From Paenibacillus castaneae (GTDB taxonomy: Bacteria > Bacillota > Bacilli > Paenibacillales > Paenibacillaceae), in assembly GCF_002884445.1 (NCBI RefSeq), contig NZ_KZ614144.1, positions 1,158,202-1,222,201 of the forward strand: a stretch of DNA of 64,000 nucleotides, read 5' to 3'. Under the pieces are notes generated by a model, which was not told the DNA's origin, ran no database searches, and worked only from the letters and a program-made list of their open reading frames with translations. A program made the translations under genes and the position numbers. This document shows positions 32,770 to 42,005 of the stretch, piece by piece (the first letter of the stretch is position 1; the number at the start of each line of letters is the position of its first letter).

Positions 32770-34986
32770 ATGGCGAAATCGCAGACGACAATTGGAATAA
32801 CGGGCATGACATGCGCGGCCTGTGCAAATCGAATTGAGAAAGGGCTCAATCGGATGGATGGCGTGGAGGCTAATGTCAATTTGGCGCTTGAACGCGCATC
32901 CGTCAGTTATGATTCGAATGTAATAAACGCTGAGAAGCTGGAGCAAAAAATTATAGATCTGGGTTACGGCATTATTAATAACAAAGGCGACGAAGGTATT
33001 AGTCAAAGTGAATACAAGCGGATGGAGATTAAGAAACAACAGCTGCGTCTTACCGCTGCTATCGTGCTCTCTTTGCCTTTGCTTTGGGCGATGGCAGGAC
33101 ACTTCTCTTTTACAAGCTTCATTCCTGTACCCGCTTTGTTTATGAATGCCTGGTTCCAACTAGTGCTTGCGGCTCCGGTTCAATTCATCATCGGATGGCC
33201 GTTCTATGTTGGCGCTTATAAGGCACTTCGAAGCGGCAGTGCGAATATGGACGTGCTGGTAGCGCTTGGAACGTCTGCCGCCTTCTTCTACAGCCTATAT
33301 GTCACTCTTGCTTCATTAGGCGCATCTGGACATGGGGCGAACGAGGTGGAGCTTTATTATGAGACGAGTGCGGTCTTGATTACACTGATCGTATTAGGCA
33401 AGCTGCTCGAAGCTTTAGCGAAAGGCAGGTCATCGGAAGCCATTAAGACATTAATGGGGCTGCGTGCGCAAACGGCTGTTGTTGTTCGGAACGGAGAGGA
33501 GCAGCGTGTCGCGATAGATGATGTTCTAGTAGGCGATAAGGTTCTGGTTAAGCCAGGTGAGAAAATTCCAGTTGATGGTATCGTATTGGATGGCGCATCA
33601 ACGGTTGATGAATCTATGCTCACAGGTGAGAGTATGCCGGTAGACAAACGCAAGGGAGATACGCTGATTGGAGCTACAATAAATAAGAATGGCGTTCTTC
33701 GCATGCAAGCAGACCGAATAGGAAGGGAAACAACGCTTGCTCAAATTATTAAGGTTGTGGAGGAAGCGCAAGGCTCGAAAGCACCGATCCAACGGATAGC
33801 GGATCGCATCTCCGGTATATTTGTGCCGATTGTAACGGCTATTGCTGCAATTACGTTTATCATCTGGTATCTGTTCATTGAGTCTAGCAATCTGGGCCAT
33901 GCTTTGGAGAAGGCAATTGCAGTGCTTGTCATTGCCTGTCCTTGTGCGCTTGGCCTTGCCACTCCAACCTCGATTATGGCCGGCTCAGGCCGTGCCGCTG
34001 AGCTTGGCGTACTATTCAAGGGCGGGGAACATTTGGAGAGTGCTCACCAGGTCGATACAGTTGTACTGGATAAAACAGGAACGGTAACGAAAGGAAAGCC
34101 TGAACTGACCAATGTCATTGTTGCCGAGGGGTACAAGGAGAAAGAACTGTTAAGCTGGGTGGGCGCTGCTGAACGCAATTCAGAGCATCCCGTTGCGGAT
34201 GCGCTCGTTACCGGCATTATGGCAAGGTCAATCGACCTGCCTGCGGCGCAGCAGTTTGAAGCTATACCGGGATATGGGATTGAAGCGACAATTGAGGGGC
34301 GGCAATTGCTCATTGGAACACGCAAGCTGATGGAAAAGCATGGCGTGAGCATTGAATCTGCCAGGAGCAAGCAGCAGGAGCTGGAATCGGAAGGGAAAAC
34401 GGTTATGCTTATAGCTGTTAATAGACAATATGGTGGAATGGTTGCTGTAGCGGATACAGTGAAAGAATCGTCTGCCGCTGCTGTTGCCAAGCTGAAGGAA
34501 ATGGGTCTGGACGTGATCATGCTGACGGGCGACAATGAACGGACTGCGATGGCGATTGCAAGGCAGGTGGGCATTGAACGCGTACTGGCGGAGGTTCTTC
34601 CAGAGCAGAAAGCGAAAGCTATTCAGGAGCTCCAAGCGGCAGGGCGGAAGGTAGCCATGGTTGGCGATGGCATGAATGATGCGCCGGCACTCGCAGCGGC
34701 TAATATTGGAATGGCTATCGGCGGAGGCACCGACGTTGCGATGGAAGCAGCGGATATTACGTTAATGCGCGGAGATTTGAACAGTATCTCCTTTGCGATT
34801 TCGATGAGCCGAGTAACTATGGCGAACATTAAACAAAACCTATTCTGGGCGCTTGCATATAATGTAATCGGAATTCCTATCGCAGCTGCAGGATTCCTTG
34901 CACCGTGGCTTGCAGGTGCGGCAATGGCTTTCAGCTCCGTCTCAGTTGTGCTGAATGCGCTTAGGCTCCAAAGAATGAAGGCGTAA
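32770..34986 (+). CDS. copA: Copper-exporting P1B-type ATPase CopA
   Basis: A 738-residue membrane pump that exports Cu(I) using ATP. It has one N-terminal HMA domain ([15 protein letters not shown]), where Bacillus CopA usually has two. Eight membrane helices follow, with the transport motif [10 protein letters not shown] near residue 390. The phosphorylation site DKTGTVTKG has Asp near 434. [10 protein letters not shown] is the nucleotide-binding motif and [12 protein letters not shown] the hinge. AAAGGTGAGC precedes the ATG. Confidence 0.96.
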   Translation: MAKSQTTIGITGMTCAACANRIEKGLNRMDGVEANVNLALERASVSYDSNVINAEKLEQKIIDLGYGIINNKGDEGISQSEYKRMEIKKQQLRLTAAIVLSLPLLWAMAGHFSFTSFIPVPALFMNAWFQLVLAAPVQFIIGWPFYVGAYKALRSGSANMDVLVALGTSAAFFYSLYVTLASLGASGHGANEVELYYETSAVLITLIVLGKLLEALAKGRSSEAIKTLMGLRAQTAVVVRNGEEQRVAIDDVLVGDKVLVKPGEKIPVDGIVLDGASTVDESMLTGESMPVDKRKGDTLIGATINKNGVLRMQADRIGRETTLAQIIKVVEEAQGSKAPIQRIADRISGIFVPIVTAIAAITFIIWYLFIESSNLGHALEKAIAVLVIACPCALGLATPTSIMAGSGRAAELGVLFKGGEHLESAHQVDTVVLDKTGTVTKGKPELTNVIVAEGYKEKELLSWVGAAERNSEHPVADALVTGIMARSIDLPAAQQFEAIPGYGIEATIEGRQLLIGTRKLMEKHGVSIESARSKQQELESEGKTVMLIAVNRQYGGMVAVADTVKESSAAAVAKLKEMGLDVIMLTGDNERTAMAIARQVGIERVLAEVLPEQKAKAIQELQAAGRKVAMVGDGMNDAPALAAANIGMAIGGGTDVAMEAADITLMRGDLNSISFAISMSRVTMANIKQNLFWALAYNVIGIPIAAAGFLAPWLAGAAMAFSSVSVVLNALRLQRMKA

Positions 34987-35005
34987 AACTAATTTATAAA
35001 AATGC

Positions 35006-35038
35006 TAATCACTCTGTATACAGGGTGATTTTTTTTGT
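35006..35038 (+). terminator. Terminator after copA
   Basis: AATCACTCTGTA pairs with TACAGGGTGATT with one G-T pair, followed by TTTTTTTG. Confidence 0.85.
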
Positions 35039-35039
35039 A

Positions 35040-35578
35040 GTTGTGAGGAACGGAATGAAGAAAATAACTTTGTTACAGGAATCAATAGATAGATCGTGCC
35101 GAAGTTCAGAAAATAGCTATTCAGAAAAAATGCGAAGAAATGAATATTGGGACTTGAAAACGTAAAATTTCGTGTTACACTAATCATGTAATAAAGTTGT
35201 TAATCAATTAATATAATGGTTACTTCCCGAGGAGGTGCAAGATTAGTCTAGTAATGGCGCGGGCATTATCCGGTAACAATTTATTTTTGAATTTACGATT
35301 AACACTTTCATTAAAATATAAGCATACATAGCTATTAGACAAATATGCTGCTTATAAGTCTAGTGAAACGTGTCGGTTCCTAGTATAAAGGAGCGTTGTT
35401 AGTCGGAAATGCTGATTTGATTTATGGATCAAAGGGAGTCATTACAACACGCGCTACAAAAAAGAAAAAATTGCTGCACGAATAAAATTTGGCTAGCAAT
35501 TAACAAATGTATTAAACGTATGTAGAAGCAGCCTTGCTCGTTATAGATACCTTTGACTATATCGTTTAAGACAACAAA
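35040..35578. other. Gene-free stretch of about 540 bases (probable long leader)
   Basis: AT-rich, no open frame longer than about 32 codons on either strand. It holds GAGGAGGTGC at 35230 and AAAGGAGCG near 35389 without convincing genes behind them, and TATAAT near 35213. The last 40 bases look like the promoter region of the next gene. I see no known RNA motif. Confidence 0.5.
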
Positions 35579-35592
35579 TGTAAACGCTTTAT
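35579..35592 (+). promoter_or_regulatory. cre-like catabolite repression site
   Basis: TGTAAACGCTTTAT matches 12 of 14 positions of the CcpA consensus TGWAANCGNTNWCA. It lies 26 bases before the solute-binding protein gene, where bound CcpA would block transcription. Confidence 0.55.
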
Positions 35593-35617
35593 CCAAAATT
35601 CAAGGGAGGAACTTTTA

Positions 35618-37024
35618 ATGAAAAAGCTTGCAAGCACTTTCATTTTCATGTTGGCTTTAATTATGCTTGTTTCTGCATGCTCAAGCGGAGGCGGAACAAA
35701 CAAAGGAGCGACTAACGCACCTGCCAATACAGACGGAAACAAGGCTACAACTGAACCTGTAGCTGAAGCCACAGAACCAGCCGATGAAACAGCGAAATCA
35801 ACGATCGATCCATCTATTTCCGGCGAGGTAACGTTCTGGACATTCCTTGATAACAAGGAGAAGGATGCTGCTCTTCAAAAAGCTTTTAATGAAGTGTATC
35901 CCAACATTAAGCTGAAAACGATCTTCGTGCCATTCGGCGATTTGCACGATAAGCTGCAAACAACGCTTGCTGCCGGTAAAGGCGCACCGGACGTAGCCCT
36001 TGTTGAGCAAGGCCAATTCCCTCGCTACAGCACAGGCAATGTGCTAGAGGATTTGCTTCAGCCGCAGTATGACGCTGGCAAATACCAAAGCCTAGTATCT
36101 GAGTATAACTGGAACCGTTGGTCTTCCATTGACGGCACTAAATTGCTCGGTATGCCTTGGGATGTTACACCAGCTGTAACTTACTATCGCGCAGATATTT
36201 TTGAAGAGCTTGGTTTGCCTTCCGATCCCGCTGAGCTAGGCGAATACATTCAAGAGCCAGAAAACTTCTTCACGCTAGCACAAACGTTGAAAGCAAACGG
36301 CAAGTATTCGATGGAATGGCGTGATTCACCCGTTCACTGGCTTGGCGATTCGTATGGTTACTATGACAGCGAAATGAATTGGGTTCGCAACACAGATGAG
36401 TTCGTGAAGTTTTTGGATATTTCGAAACAAGTCAATCAGTTGAAGATTGCTCCGCATGACAGCATCTACAGCGATAAAGGCAAGCAGCGCGTGAAAAAAG
36501 GCGAGTCTCCAATGTATGTAGCAGGAACTTACGGCGCACGTGATCTGGAAGCAAACTTCCCGGATCAAAAAGGTAAATGGAGAGCAACAACTATGCCATT
36601 TGGTCTTAACGTCGGCATGGGTGGATCAACATTCGTTATACCAGCACAAAGCAGCAACAAAGATGCAGCTTGGGCATTCGTTGAATTCATTACGACGACC
36701 GAAGCGGCTTGGAAGCTTTGGATTGAACAATCCGTACAACCGGATTACAAAAACATAACTAGCCAAGGCTGGTATCTTGCTCATACCAATCCATACCTCG
36801 GCGATCAAGAGGATTACAAGTTCTACGATGAGCTTGCAGGCTTGCTTCCAGTTAGACGCTACACTCGTCTTGACGGCATGGCTTGGCCGCTATGGGTTGA
36901 AGGCGTGCTCGCGGCGCTCGATAAAAACATCGATTCGAAAACAGCTATTCAACAAACGCAAGAAAATATTGAGAACAAGCTGAAGGCTGAAAAGGATAAA
37001 TTGATTAAAGAGCTTCAGCAATAG
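35618..37024 (+). CDS. Sugar ABC transporter solute-binding lipoprotein (family 1)
   Basis: A 468-residue lipoprotein with lipobox LVSAC, a Gly/Thr/Ala-rich linker to about residue 70, and a family 1 fold starting at GEVTFWTFLDNKEKDAALQK. It should capture an oligosaccharide for one of the two permease pairs of this locus. A strong terminator separates it from the following genes, so it may be expressed at a higher level than the rest. The C-terminal TRLDGMAWPLWVEGV region is of the ligand-binding type. Confidence 0.9.
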   Translation: MKKLASTFIFMLALIMLVSACSSGGGTNKGATNAPANTDGNKATTEPVAEATEPADETAKSTIDPSISGEVTFWTFLDNKEKDAALQKAFNEVYPNIKLKTIFVPFGDLHDKLQTTLAAGKGAPDVALVEQGQFPRYSTGNVLEDLLQPQYDAGKYQSLVSEYNWNRWSSIDGTKLLGMPWDVTPAVTYYRADIFEELGLPSDPAELGEYIQEPENFFTLAQTLKANGKYSMEWRDSPVHWLGDSYGYYDSEMNWVRNTDEFVKFLDISKQVNQLKIAPHDSIYSDKGKQRVKKGESPMYVAGTYGARDLEANFPDQKGKWRATTMPFGLNVGMGGSTFVIPAQSSNKDAAWAFVEFITTTEAAWKLWIEQSVQPDYKNITSQGWYLAHTNPYLGDQEDYKFYDELAGLLPVRRYTRLDGMAWPLWVEGVLAALDKNIDSKTAIQQTQENIENKLKAEKDKLIKELQQ

Positions 37025-37054
37025 CTCTGTCGGTGAACTATTGTCTTTGTTGTC

Positions 37055-37095
37055 CGAATCATCCTTCCCTGGAAGGATGATTCGGTTCTTTTAAA
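37055..37095 (+). terminator. Terminator between lipoprotein SBP and the giant SBP gene
   Basis: CCGAATCATCCTT pairs with AAGGATGATTCGG across CCCTGG, followed by TTCTTTT. Read-through or an internal promoter must serve the next genes. Confidence 0.82.
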
Positions 37096-37163
37096 TCATA
37101 ATGCCTTTATTTCAATGCGAAACGTATGCCGTTTACGCTAGTATGGCAAGGGGGTGCTCCTTG

Positions 37164-40163
37164 GTGATCCGTTGGTTAAGCAAGTATAAGGTAACATTGG
37201 TTGTCATTGCCGCGTTGGTTTGTTTCTTATTGTGGTGGAACAATTCAAGGGGCTACAACGATGATGCAATGGCTGGAATTGTGCTGGATACGGGAATTGA
37301 TGAAACGTCTATTTTGGAAGGTGAAGACGCCGGCAATAAGCTCGAGCCGTCTTTTAATAAATATGTGAACAGCTGGAATGAGCAGGGTGCAGCTGATTCA
37401 GCAGGCTTTAACATTACGATTGCTTCAAATGACTACACTGCAATAAGTGCAGCGGGTACTCGCATTGAATCAGGGCTCGGTGATCAACCGGGTAAAGCTT
37501 TGGCTCTTATTGATGAGGACAGCTGGGCTGATTATACCTTTGAAGTGCCGCAGGACGGCTACTATCAAATAGGAATGAGCTACTTTGCAATGGAGGGCAA
37601 GCGCTCGTCCATCGTTCGCGGCGTTCAAATTGACGGGGCATATCCTTTCTTTCAGGCGAAGAAGCTGGAATTTCAGCGGATGTGGAAGGAAGCTGGAGAG
37701 CCTTGGTTTGATAATCAAGGAAATGAATTTAATCCGCGCAGGGAAGAGACAACAGGTTGGCAATATCGTGAATTCCGTGATTCCGAAGGCAAGGTATATG
37801 AGCCTTTCCGTTTTTATTTAACGAAGGGCAAGCATACGCTGCGCCTTCAAGCCGTACGTGAGCCTGCTGCAGTTGGCGAGATTCATATTTATTCCCCAGT
37901 TCATGTGCCTACATATTCAGAAGTGCTCAGCACGTATGAGCAGCAGGGCTATAAGAAAGTGGAAAATCAGCTCATTAAGGTGCAAGCCGAGCTGTCGACC
38001 TTGAAGTCCGATCCAACACTTAAGCGTATCGAGGACAGGGAGCCGTTAACGGAACCTTTCAAGAAGGATTCGATCGTGCTTAATACGTTTGGCGGGGCAA
38101 GCTGGCGTACAGGCGGGCAGTGGGCGGAGTGGGAAGCGGATGTGCCGGAGAGCGGCTTATACGAAATCGGAGCCCGTTATGGGCAATGGTTTCTGAACGG
38201 GATTCCGGTACAGCGTACCGTTACGATTGACGGGAAGCTTCCTTTCAAAGAAATGAACGAAATTTCTTTCCCGTACAAGGCTGAATTCCAAATTTCCAAA
38301 TTTGGTCAAGACAGCGAGAACAAAGAGCCGTTTCTCTACTATTTAGAGAAGGGCAAGCATACGATTCGCATGGAGGTACAGGTTGGCGCGCTTGGGGGAA
38401 TGCTCGAGACGGTAACCGATACAGTTCGCAAAATGTCCTATTTAGGCCGCGAGGTCATTCAGGTAACGGGAACGAATCCCGATCCGAACGGCGACTGGCG
38501 ATTAGAGCAAAATATCGCGAATCTCGTGCCGCGCCTTCAATTGATGGCGAAAAGCTTGGATGAAACGATTAAAGGGCTGTATGCGCTTGGCGTTGAGAAA
38601 GGCAGCTCAGAGGTAAGCACGCTGTTCGAAGCGCGTGACGTGCTTCTAAGCATGTCCAATGACACCATGACCATACCAGGCCGGATGATGCAGTTTACCG
38701 ATTTGCAGGCTTCGCTTGGCACATGGGTAAGCAGCCTTAGCAAGCAGAGCCTTCTGCTCGATTATTTGATTATCAAATCACCGGACACAGCTTGGCCCAA
38801 ACCGGCTGCTGGCTGGCTGGCAAGAACAGGTACGATGATTTACGACTTTGGGAGCTCCTTCACCAAAAATTACGGCGGAATCGGCAACGTCTATGAAGAC
38901 GAGCAGGTACTGGACGTATGGGTGGCAAGAGGCCGCGATTGGGTCGATATTATTAAACAAATGATCGACGAGGATTTCACGACGGAAACGGGCATTAAAG
39001 TGAATGTGAACGTGATCCCGGCTCAGCAGATGCAGGTGCTGCTGCTTGCAAGCACAGCGGGACTCGCGCCGGACGTGGCGCTTGGCGTCGAGGGCGAGAT
39101 TCCGATTGATTACGCGGTGCGTAACGGGCTAGTCAATTTGGAGGAGTACGATGATTACGAAGAGGTAGCAGCTCGTTTCAGACCGGGGGCGCTTATCCCT
39201 TACAAGTATAACGGCGGCAGCTACGCGATACCGGAAAATCAAAAATTTAATATGCTCTTCTACCGGAAAGATATTATGCAGCAATTAGGGATTACCGAGG
39301 ATCAAATACCAGATACGTGGCAGGAAGTGATGGACTTAATTCCAATCCTGCAGCAGAACGGCATGGACTTCTTCTATCCGCATGCTCCGAATAATCCGGG
39401 GGTAGCCATTAATGAATTTGCTCCGTTCCTGTTTCAACAGAACAGCGAGTTTTACCGTGAAAACGGGAAATTCTCAAATTTGGATTCACCAGAGGCGATG
39501 AAGGCGTTCAAGCTGTGGACGGGTTTATTTACAAATTTCAAGATTTCAAAGCAGGCTGATTTCTATAACCGTTTCCGTTCGGGCGAAATGCCGATCGGCG
39601 TCGCGGATTACTCCACGTACGTACTTCTCTCTACGGCAGCCCCGGAGCTAACGGGCTGGTGGGGAATGAAGCCAATGCCGGGCATTAAGCAGGAGGATGG
39701 CCGAATTAATCGCTCGACGGGCGGATTGGCACAGACGGGCATGATATTCAAGGATACCGACATGAAGCAACAATCATGGGAATTTTTGAAATGGTGGACT
39801 AGTGCCGATACGCAGGAAAGATTCGGTTCTGAGCTGGAAGCATTGCTCGGTGTAGAGGCGCGCTGGAATACGGCGAATATTGAAGCATTGAAGCGTATGC
39901 CGTGGCAAACCGCGGATATCAATGCCATCCTGGAGCAATGGGAATGGTTCAAAGAGCGCGAGGTCGTCATCGGAGGTTACTACACGACAAGGCATATCGC
40001 GAATATTTGGAACGAAATCGTCTTGAACGGTAAAATACCGCGCGAAGCGGTGGAGCAGGGCGTTAAGGAAATCGATAAGGAATTGCGCAAAAAACGCGAG
40101 GAATTTGGTCTTAATGAAGTAGCAGCTAAGAAAGAAGCGTCAAAAGGAGGCGATAGTCCGTGA
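37164..40163 (+). CDS. Membrane-anchored fusion: two carbohydrate-binding-like modules plus solute-binding domain
   Basis: About 999 residues. The N-terminus has a single hydrophobic helix (VTLVVIAALVCFLLWW) without lipobox, so it is probably membrane-anchored. Two similar beta-sandwich modules follow (about residues 60-260 and 290-440). Both show the CBM35-like pattern: a DGYYQIGMSY / SGLYEIGARY strand, a VQIDGAYPF / VTIDGKLPF strand and a YLTKGKHTLRLQ / YLEKGKHTIRME strand. After a helical region, a complete family 1 solute-binding domain occupies residues about 595-985 (VLDVWVARGRDWVDIIK onward). The start is GTG 37164 or TTG 37161; AAGGGGG precedes both. It overlaps the next permease gene by four bases. 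Fusion of glycan-binding modules to a transporter receptor is unusual. Confidence 0.82.
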   Translation: MIRWLSKYKVTLVVIAALVCFLLWWNNSRGYNDDAMAGIVLDTGIDETSILEGEDAGNKLEPSFNKYVNSWNEQGAADSAGFNITIASNDYTAISAAGTRIESGLGDQPGKALALIDEDSWADYTFEVPQDGYYQIGMSYFAMEGKRSSIVRGVQIDGAYPFFQAKKLEFQRMWKEAGEPWFDNQGNEFNPRREETTGWQYREFRDSEGKVYEPFRFYLTKGKHTLRLQAVREPAAVGEIHIYSPVHVPTYSEVLSTYEQQGYKKVENQLIKVQAELSTLKSDPTLKRIEDREPLTEPFKKDSIVLNTFGGASWRTGGQWAEWEADVPESGLYEIGARYGQWFLNGIPVQRTVTIDGKLPFKEMNEISFPYKAEFQISKFGQDSENKEPFLYYLEKGKHTIRMEVQVGALGGMLETVTDTVRKMSYLGREVIQVTGTNPDPNGDWRLEQNIANLVPRLQLMAKSLDETIKGLYALGVEKGSSEVSTLFEARDVLLSMSNDTMTIPGRMMQFTDLQASLGTWVSSLSKQSLLLDYLIIKSPDTAWPKPAAGWLARTGTMIYDFGSSFTKNYGGIGNVYEDEQVLDVWVARGRDWVDIIKQMIDEDFTTETGIKVNVNVIPAQQMQVLLLASTAGLAPDVALGVEGEIPIDYAVRNGLVNLEEYDDYEEVAARFRPGALIPYKYNGGSYAIPENQKFNMLFYRKDIMQQLGITEDQIPDTWQEVMDLIPILQQNGMDFFYPHAPNNPGVAINEFAPFLFQQNSEFYRENGKFSNLDSPEAMKAFKLWTGLFTNFKISKQADFYNRFRSGEMPIGVADYSTYVLLSTAAPELTGWWGMKPMPGIKQEDGRINRSTGGLAQTGMIFKDTDMKQQSWEFLKWWTSADTQERFGSELEALLGVEARWNTANIEALKRMPWQTADINAILEQWEWFKEREVVIGGYYTTRHIANIWNEIVLNGKIPREAVEQGVKEIDKELRKKREEFGLNEVAAKKEASKGGDSP

Positions 40164-41122
40164 TAACCAAAACTGATCCGGCGGCAGCAACGGCTATTCC
40201 AGCGGAGCGCCTCCGCAACCCAAGCAAGCTATCGCTGTTATGGCAGGAAGTGAAGAGACACAAGGTATCCTACCTGTTTCTCGCCCCATTCCTCATTCTG
40301 TTCACGCTGTTTACGATCGTACCGGTCGTTACTTCGGTTGTGCTGAGCTTCACCTATTACAATATTTTAGAAGCGCCGAAATTTATTGGGCTATCCAATT
40401 ACAGGCTCTTGTTCGTCGATGACGATATCTTTCTGAAAGCAATCGGCATCACGCTAAAATTCGCTTTCATAACAGGCCCGGTCGGCTATGCTATGGCTTT
40501 TATCTTAGCATGGCTGATCAGCCAAATTCCGCAGAAATACCGTTTTTTCTATACGCTTTGTTATTACACGCCTTCGATTACGAGCGCAACAGCTATGTCG
40601 GTTGTGTGGCTTTATCTGTTCGCGGGTGATCGGAAGGGCTTGCTGAACTATTTCGCAGCAAAGCTGGGCATCATCGATGAGCCCTATTTATTTCTGCAAA
40701 ATATTAATTCCATTGTTCCGGTTATCATTATCGTATCGCTTTGGATGTCTATGGGCGTGGGCTTTCTTGCCTTTCTTGCCGGATTGCAGAACGTTCCTAA
40801 GGATCTCTATGAAGCGGGAGAAATTGACGGTATTAAATATAGATGGCAGCAGCTTATTTATATTACAGTACCTTCAGTTAAGCCGCAGCTGTTGTTTGGC
40901 GCCGTCCTGCAGGTTGTCTCCTCGCTTACGGTATTCGATGTCAGCGTGCAGCTTGTTGGCTTGCCGAGTCCGCTCTATGCGGGCCATACGATTCTGACAC
41001 ATTTATTTGATTATGCGTTTATTAAATTCGAGATGGGTTATGCCGCGGCAATCGCCGTTGTTCTGTTCGTCATGATGATCGGACTCAATCGTCTCATATT
41101 CAAATGGTTAGGAAAGGACTGA
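40160..41122 (+). CDS. Carbohydrate ABC transporter permease (first pair, UgpA/MalF-like)
   Basis: A 320-residue permease with six hydrophobic segments and the EAA loop EAGEIDGIKYRWQQLIYITV. It starts at GTG inside the stop of the fused binding protein, with AGGAGGCG upstream, so the two are translationally coupled. It forms a channel with the next gene product. No ATPase gene is linked. Confidence 0.9.
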   Translation: MITKTDPAAATAIPAERLRNPSKLSLLWQEVKRHKVSYLFLAPFLILFTLFTIVPVVTSVVLSFTYYNILEAPKFIGLSNYRLLFVDDDIFLKAIGITLKFAFITGPVGYAMAFILAWLISQIPQKYRFFYTLCYYTPSITSATAMSVVWLYLFAGDRKGLLNYFAAKLGIIDEPYLFLQNINSIVPVIIIVSLWMSMGVGFLAFLAGLQNVPKDLYEAGEIDGIKYRWQQLIYITVPSVKPQLLFGAVLQVVSSLTVFDVSVQLVGLPSPLYAGHTILTHLFDYAFIKFEMGYAAAIAVVLFVMMIGLNRLIFKWLGKD

Positions 41123-41128
41123 ACCGAT

Positions 41129-41992
41129 ATGACTGGCTTAGTGAAAGGCAAGAAAGTAGATTGGGGCGGTTTTTTCCTTTATCTATTTCTGACGCTGTTC
41201 GGTCTTCTGATGCTGGCTCCGCTCGTTTACATGGTGTCAACTGCTTTTAAACCGATAAGCGAACTGTTCCTATTTCCGCCGCGCTTTTTTGTGATGAATC
41301 CGACTTTTCTTAATTTTCGCGATTTGCTGCTGATAACAGGAACGACTAGCGTTCCGTTCTCCAGGTTTATATTCAACAGCCTGCTGATCAGCTCCTGTAT
41401 TGTCGGCTTTGGCATTATCGTATCCGCAATGGCAGCTTATCCGCTGGCGAAGCATAATATGCCATTTCGTAGTGCGATTTTCAACATGGTCGTACTCGCA
41501 ATTATGTTCTCGCCGCTCGTTGTACAAATTCCGCAATATTTGCTCATTAGCAAAATCGGGCTTATTAACACGTATTGGGCTATGATCTTGCCTTATTTGG
41601 CAGCTCCCGTCGGCATGTTTCTCATGACGCAGTTTTTGCGCCAAATTCCAGATGCGCTGCTGGAAGCAGCGCGGATAGACGGCGCTTCCGAATGGAAGGT
41701 GTTCTGGGTCGTTGTCATACCGATGCTGAAGCCGGCTATTGCTACATTTGCATTATTCAGCTTTATATCTGCCTGGAATGATCCATACCCAGCGATGGTA
41801 TATACGACCGATCAAGATATGAAATCATTGCCGCTCGCCATACAAACGTTAAGCGGCGGTTATGGCGTTGTTGCGCGTGTCGGCACCTTGGCCGCAGCCA
41901 GCTTATTGATGATTGTGCCGACGATAATCGTCTTTATCGTAACGCAGCGCTTGGTGCTGCAAACAATGGCGCATTCAGGTCTGAAAGAGTAG
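41129..41992 (+). CDS. Carbohydrate ABC transporter permease (first pair, MalG-like)
   Basis: A 287-residue permease with six hydrophobic segments and the EAA loop EAARIDGASEWKVFWVVVIP. It lies six bases after its partner and 13 bases before the NHL-propeller gene, inside one polycistronic run. Confidence 0.9.
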   Translation: MTGLVKGKKVDWGGFFLYLFLTLFGLLMLAPLVYMVSTAFKPISELFLFPPRFFVMNPTFLNFRDLLLITGTTSVPFSRFIFNSLLISSCIVGFGIIVSAMAAYPLAKHNMPFRSAIFNMVVLAIMFSPLVVQIPQYLLISKIGLINTYWAMILPYLAAPVGMFLMTQFLRQIPDALLEAARIDGASEWKVFWVVVIPMLKPAIATFALFSFISAWNDPYPAMVYTTDQDMKSLPLAIQTLSGGYGVVARVGTLAAASLLMIVPTIIVFIVTQRLVLQTMAHSGLKE

Positions 41993-42005
41993 GAGGACAA
42001 CCGGG

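Noticed and set aside
32461-33159. Antisense frame opposite copZ/copA
   Set aside because: It covers well-recognised CopZ and CopA sequence on the other strand and has no protein features.
35254-35331. Short ORF of 25 codons after GAGGAGGTGC
   Set aside because: The ATG is 17 bases from the ribosome-site-like sequence, there is no recognisable protein character, and the start does not fit.
35398-35485. Short TTG-started ORF after AAAGGAGCG
   Set aside because: Spacing between the purine run and TTG is only about two bases and the peptide ends in a lysine run; probably chance.
37101-37163. Longer start (ATG 37101) of the giant SBP fusion
   Set aside because: It would put 21 extra residues with two Cys before the membrane helix and has no ribosome site; AAGGGGG points to 37161-37164.
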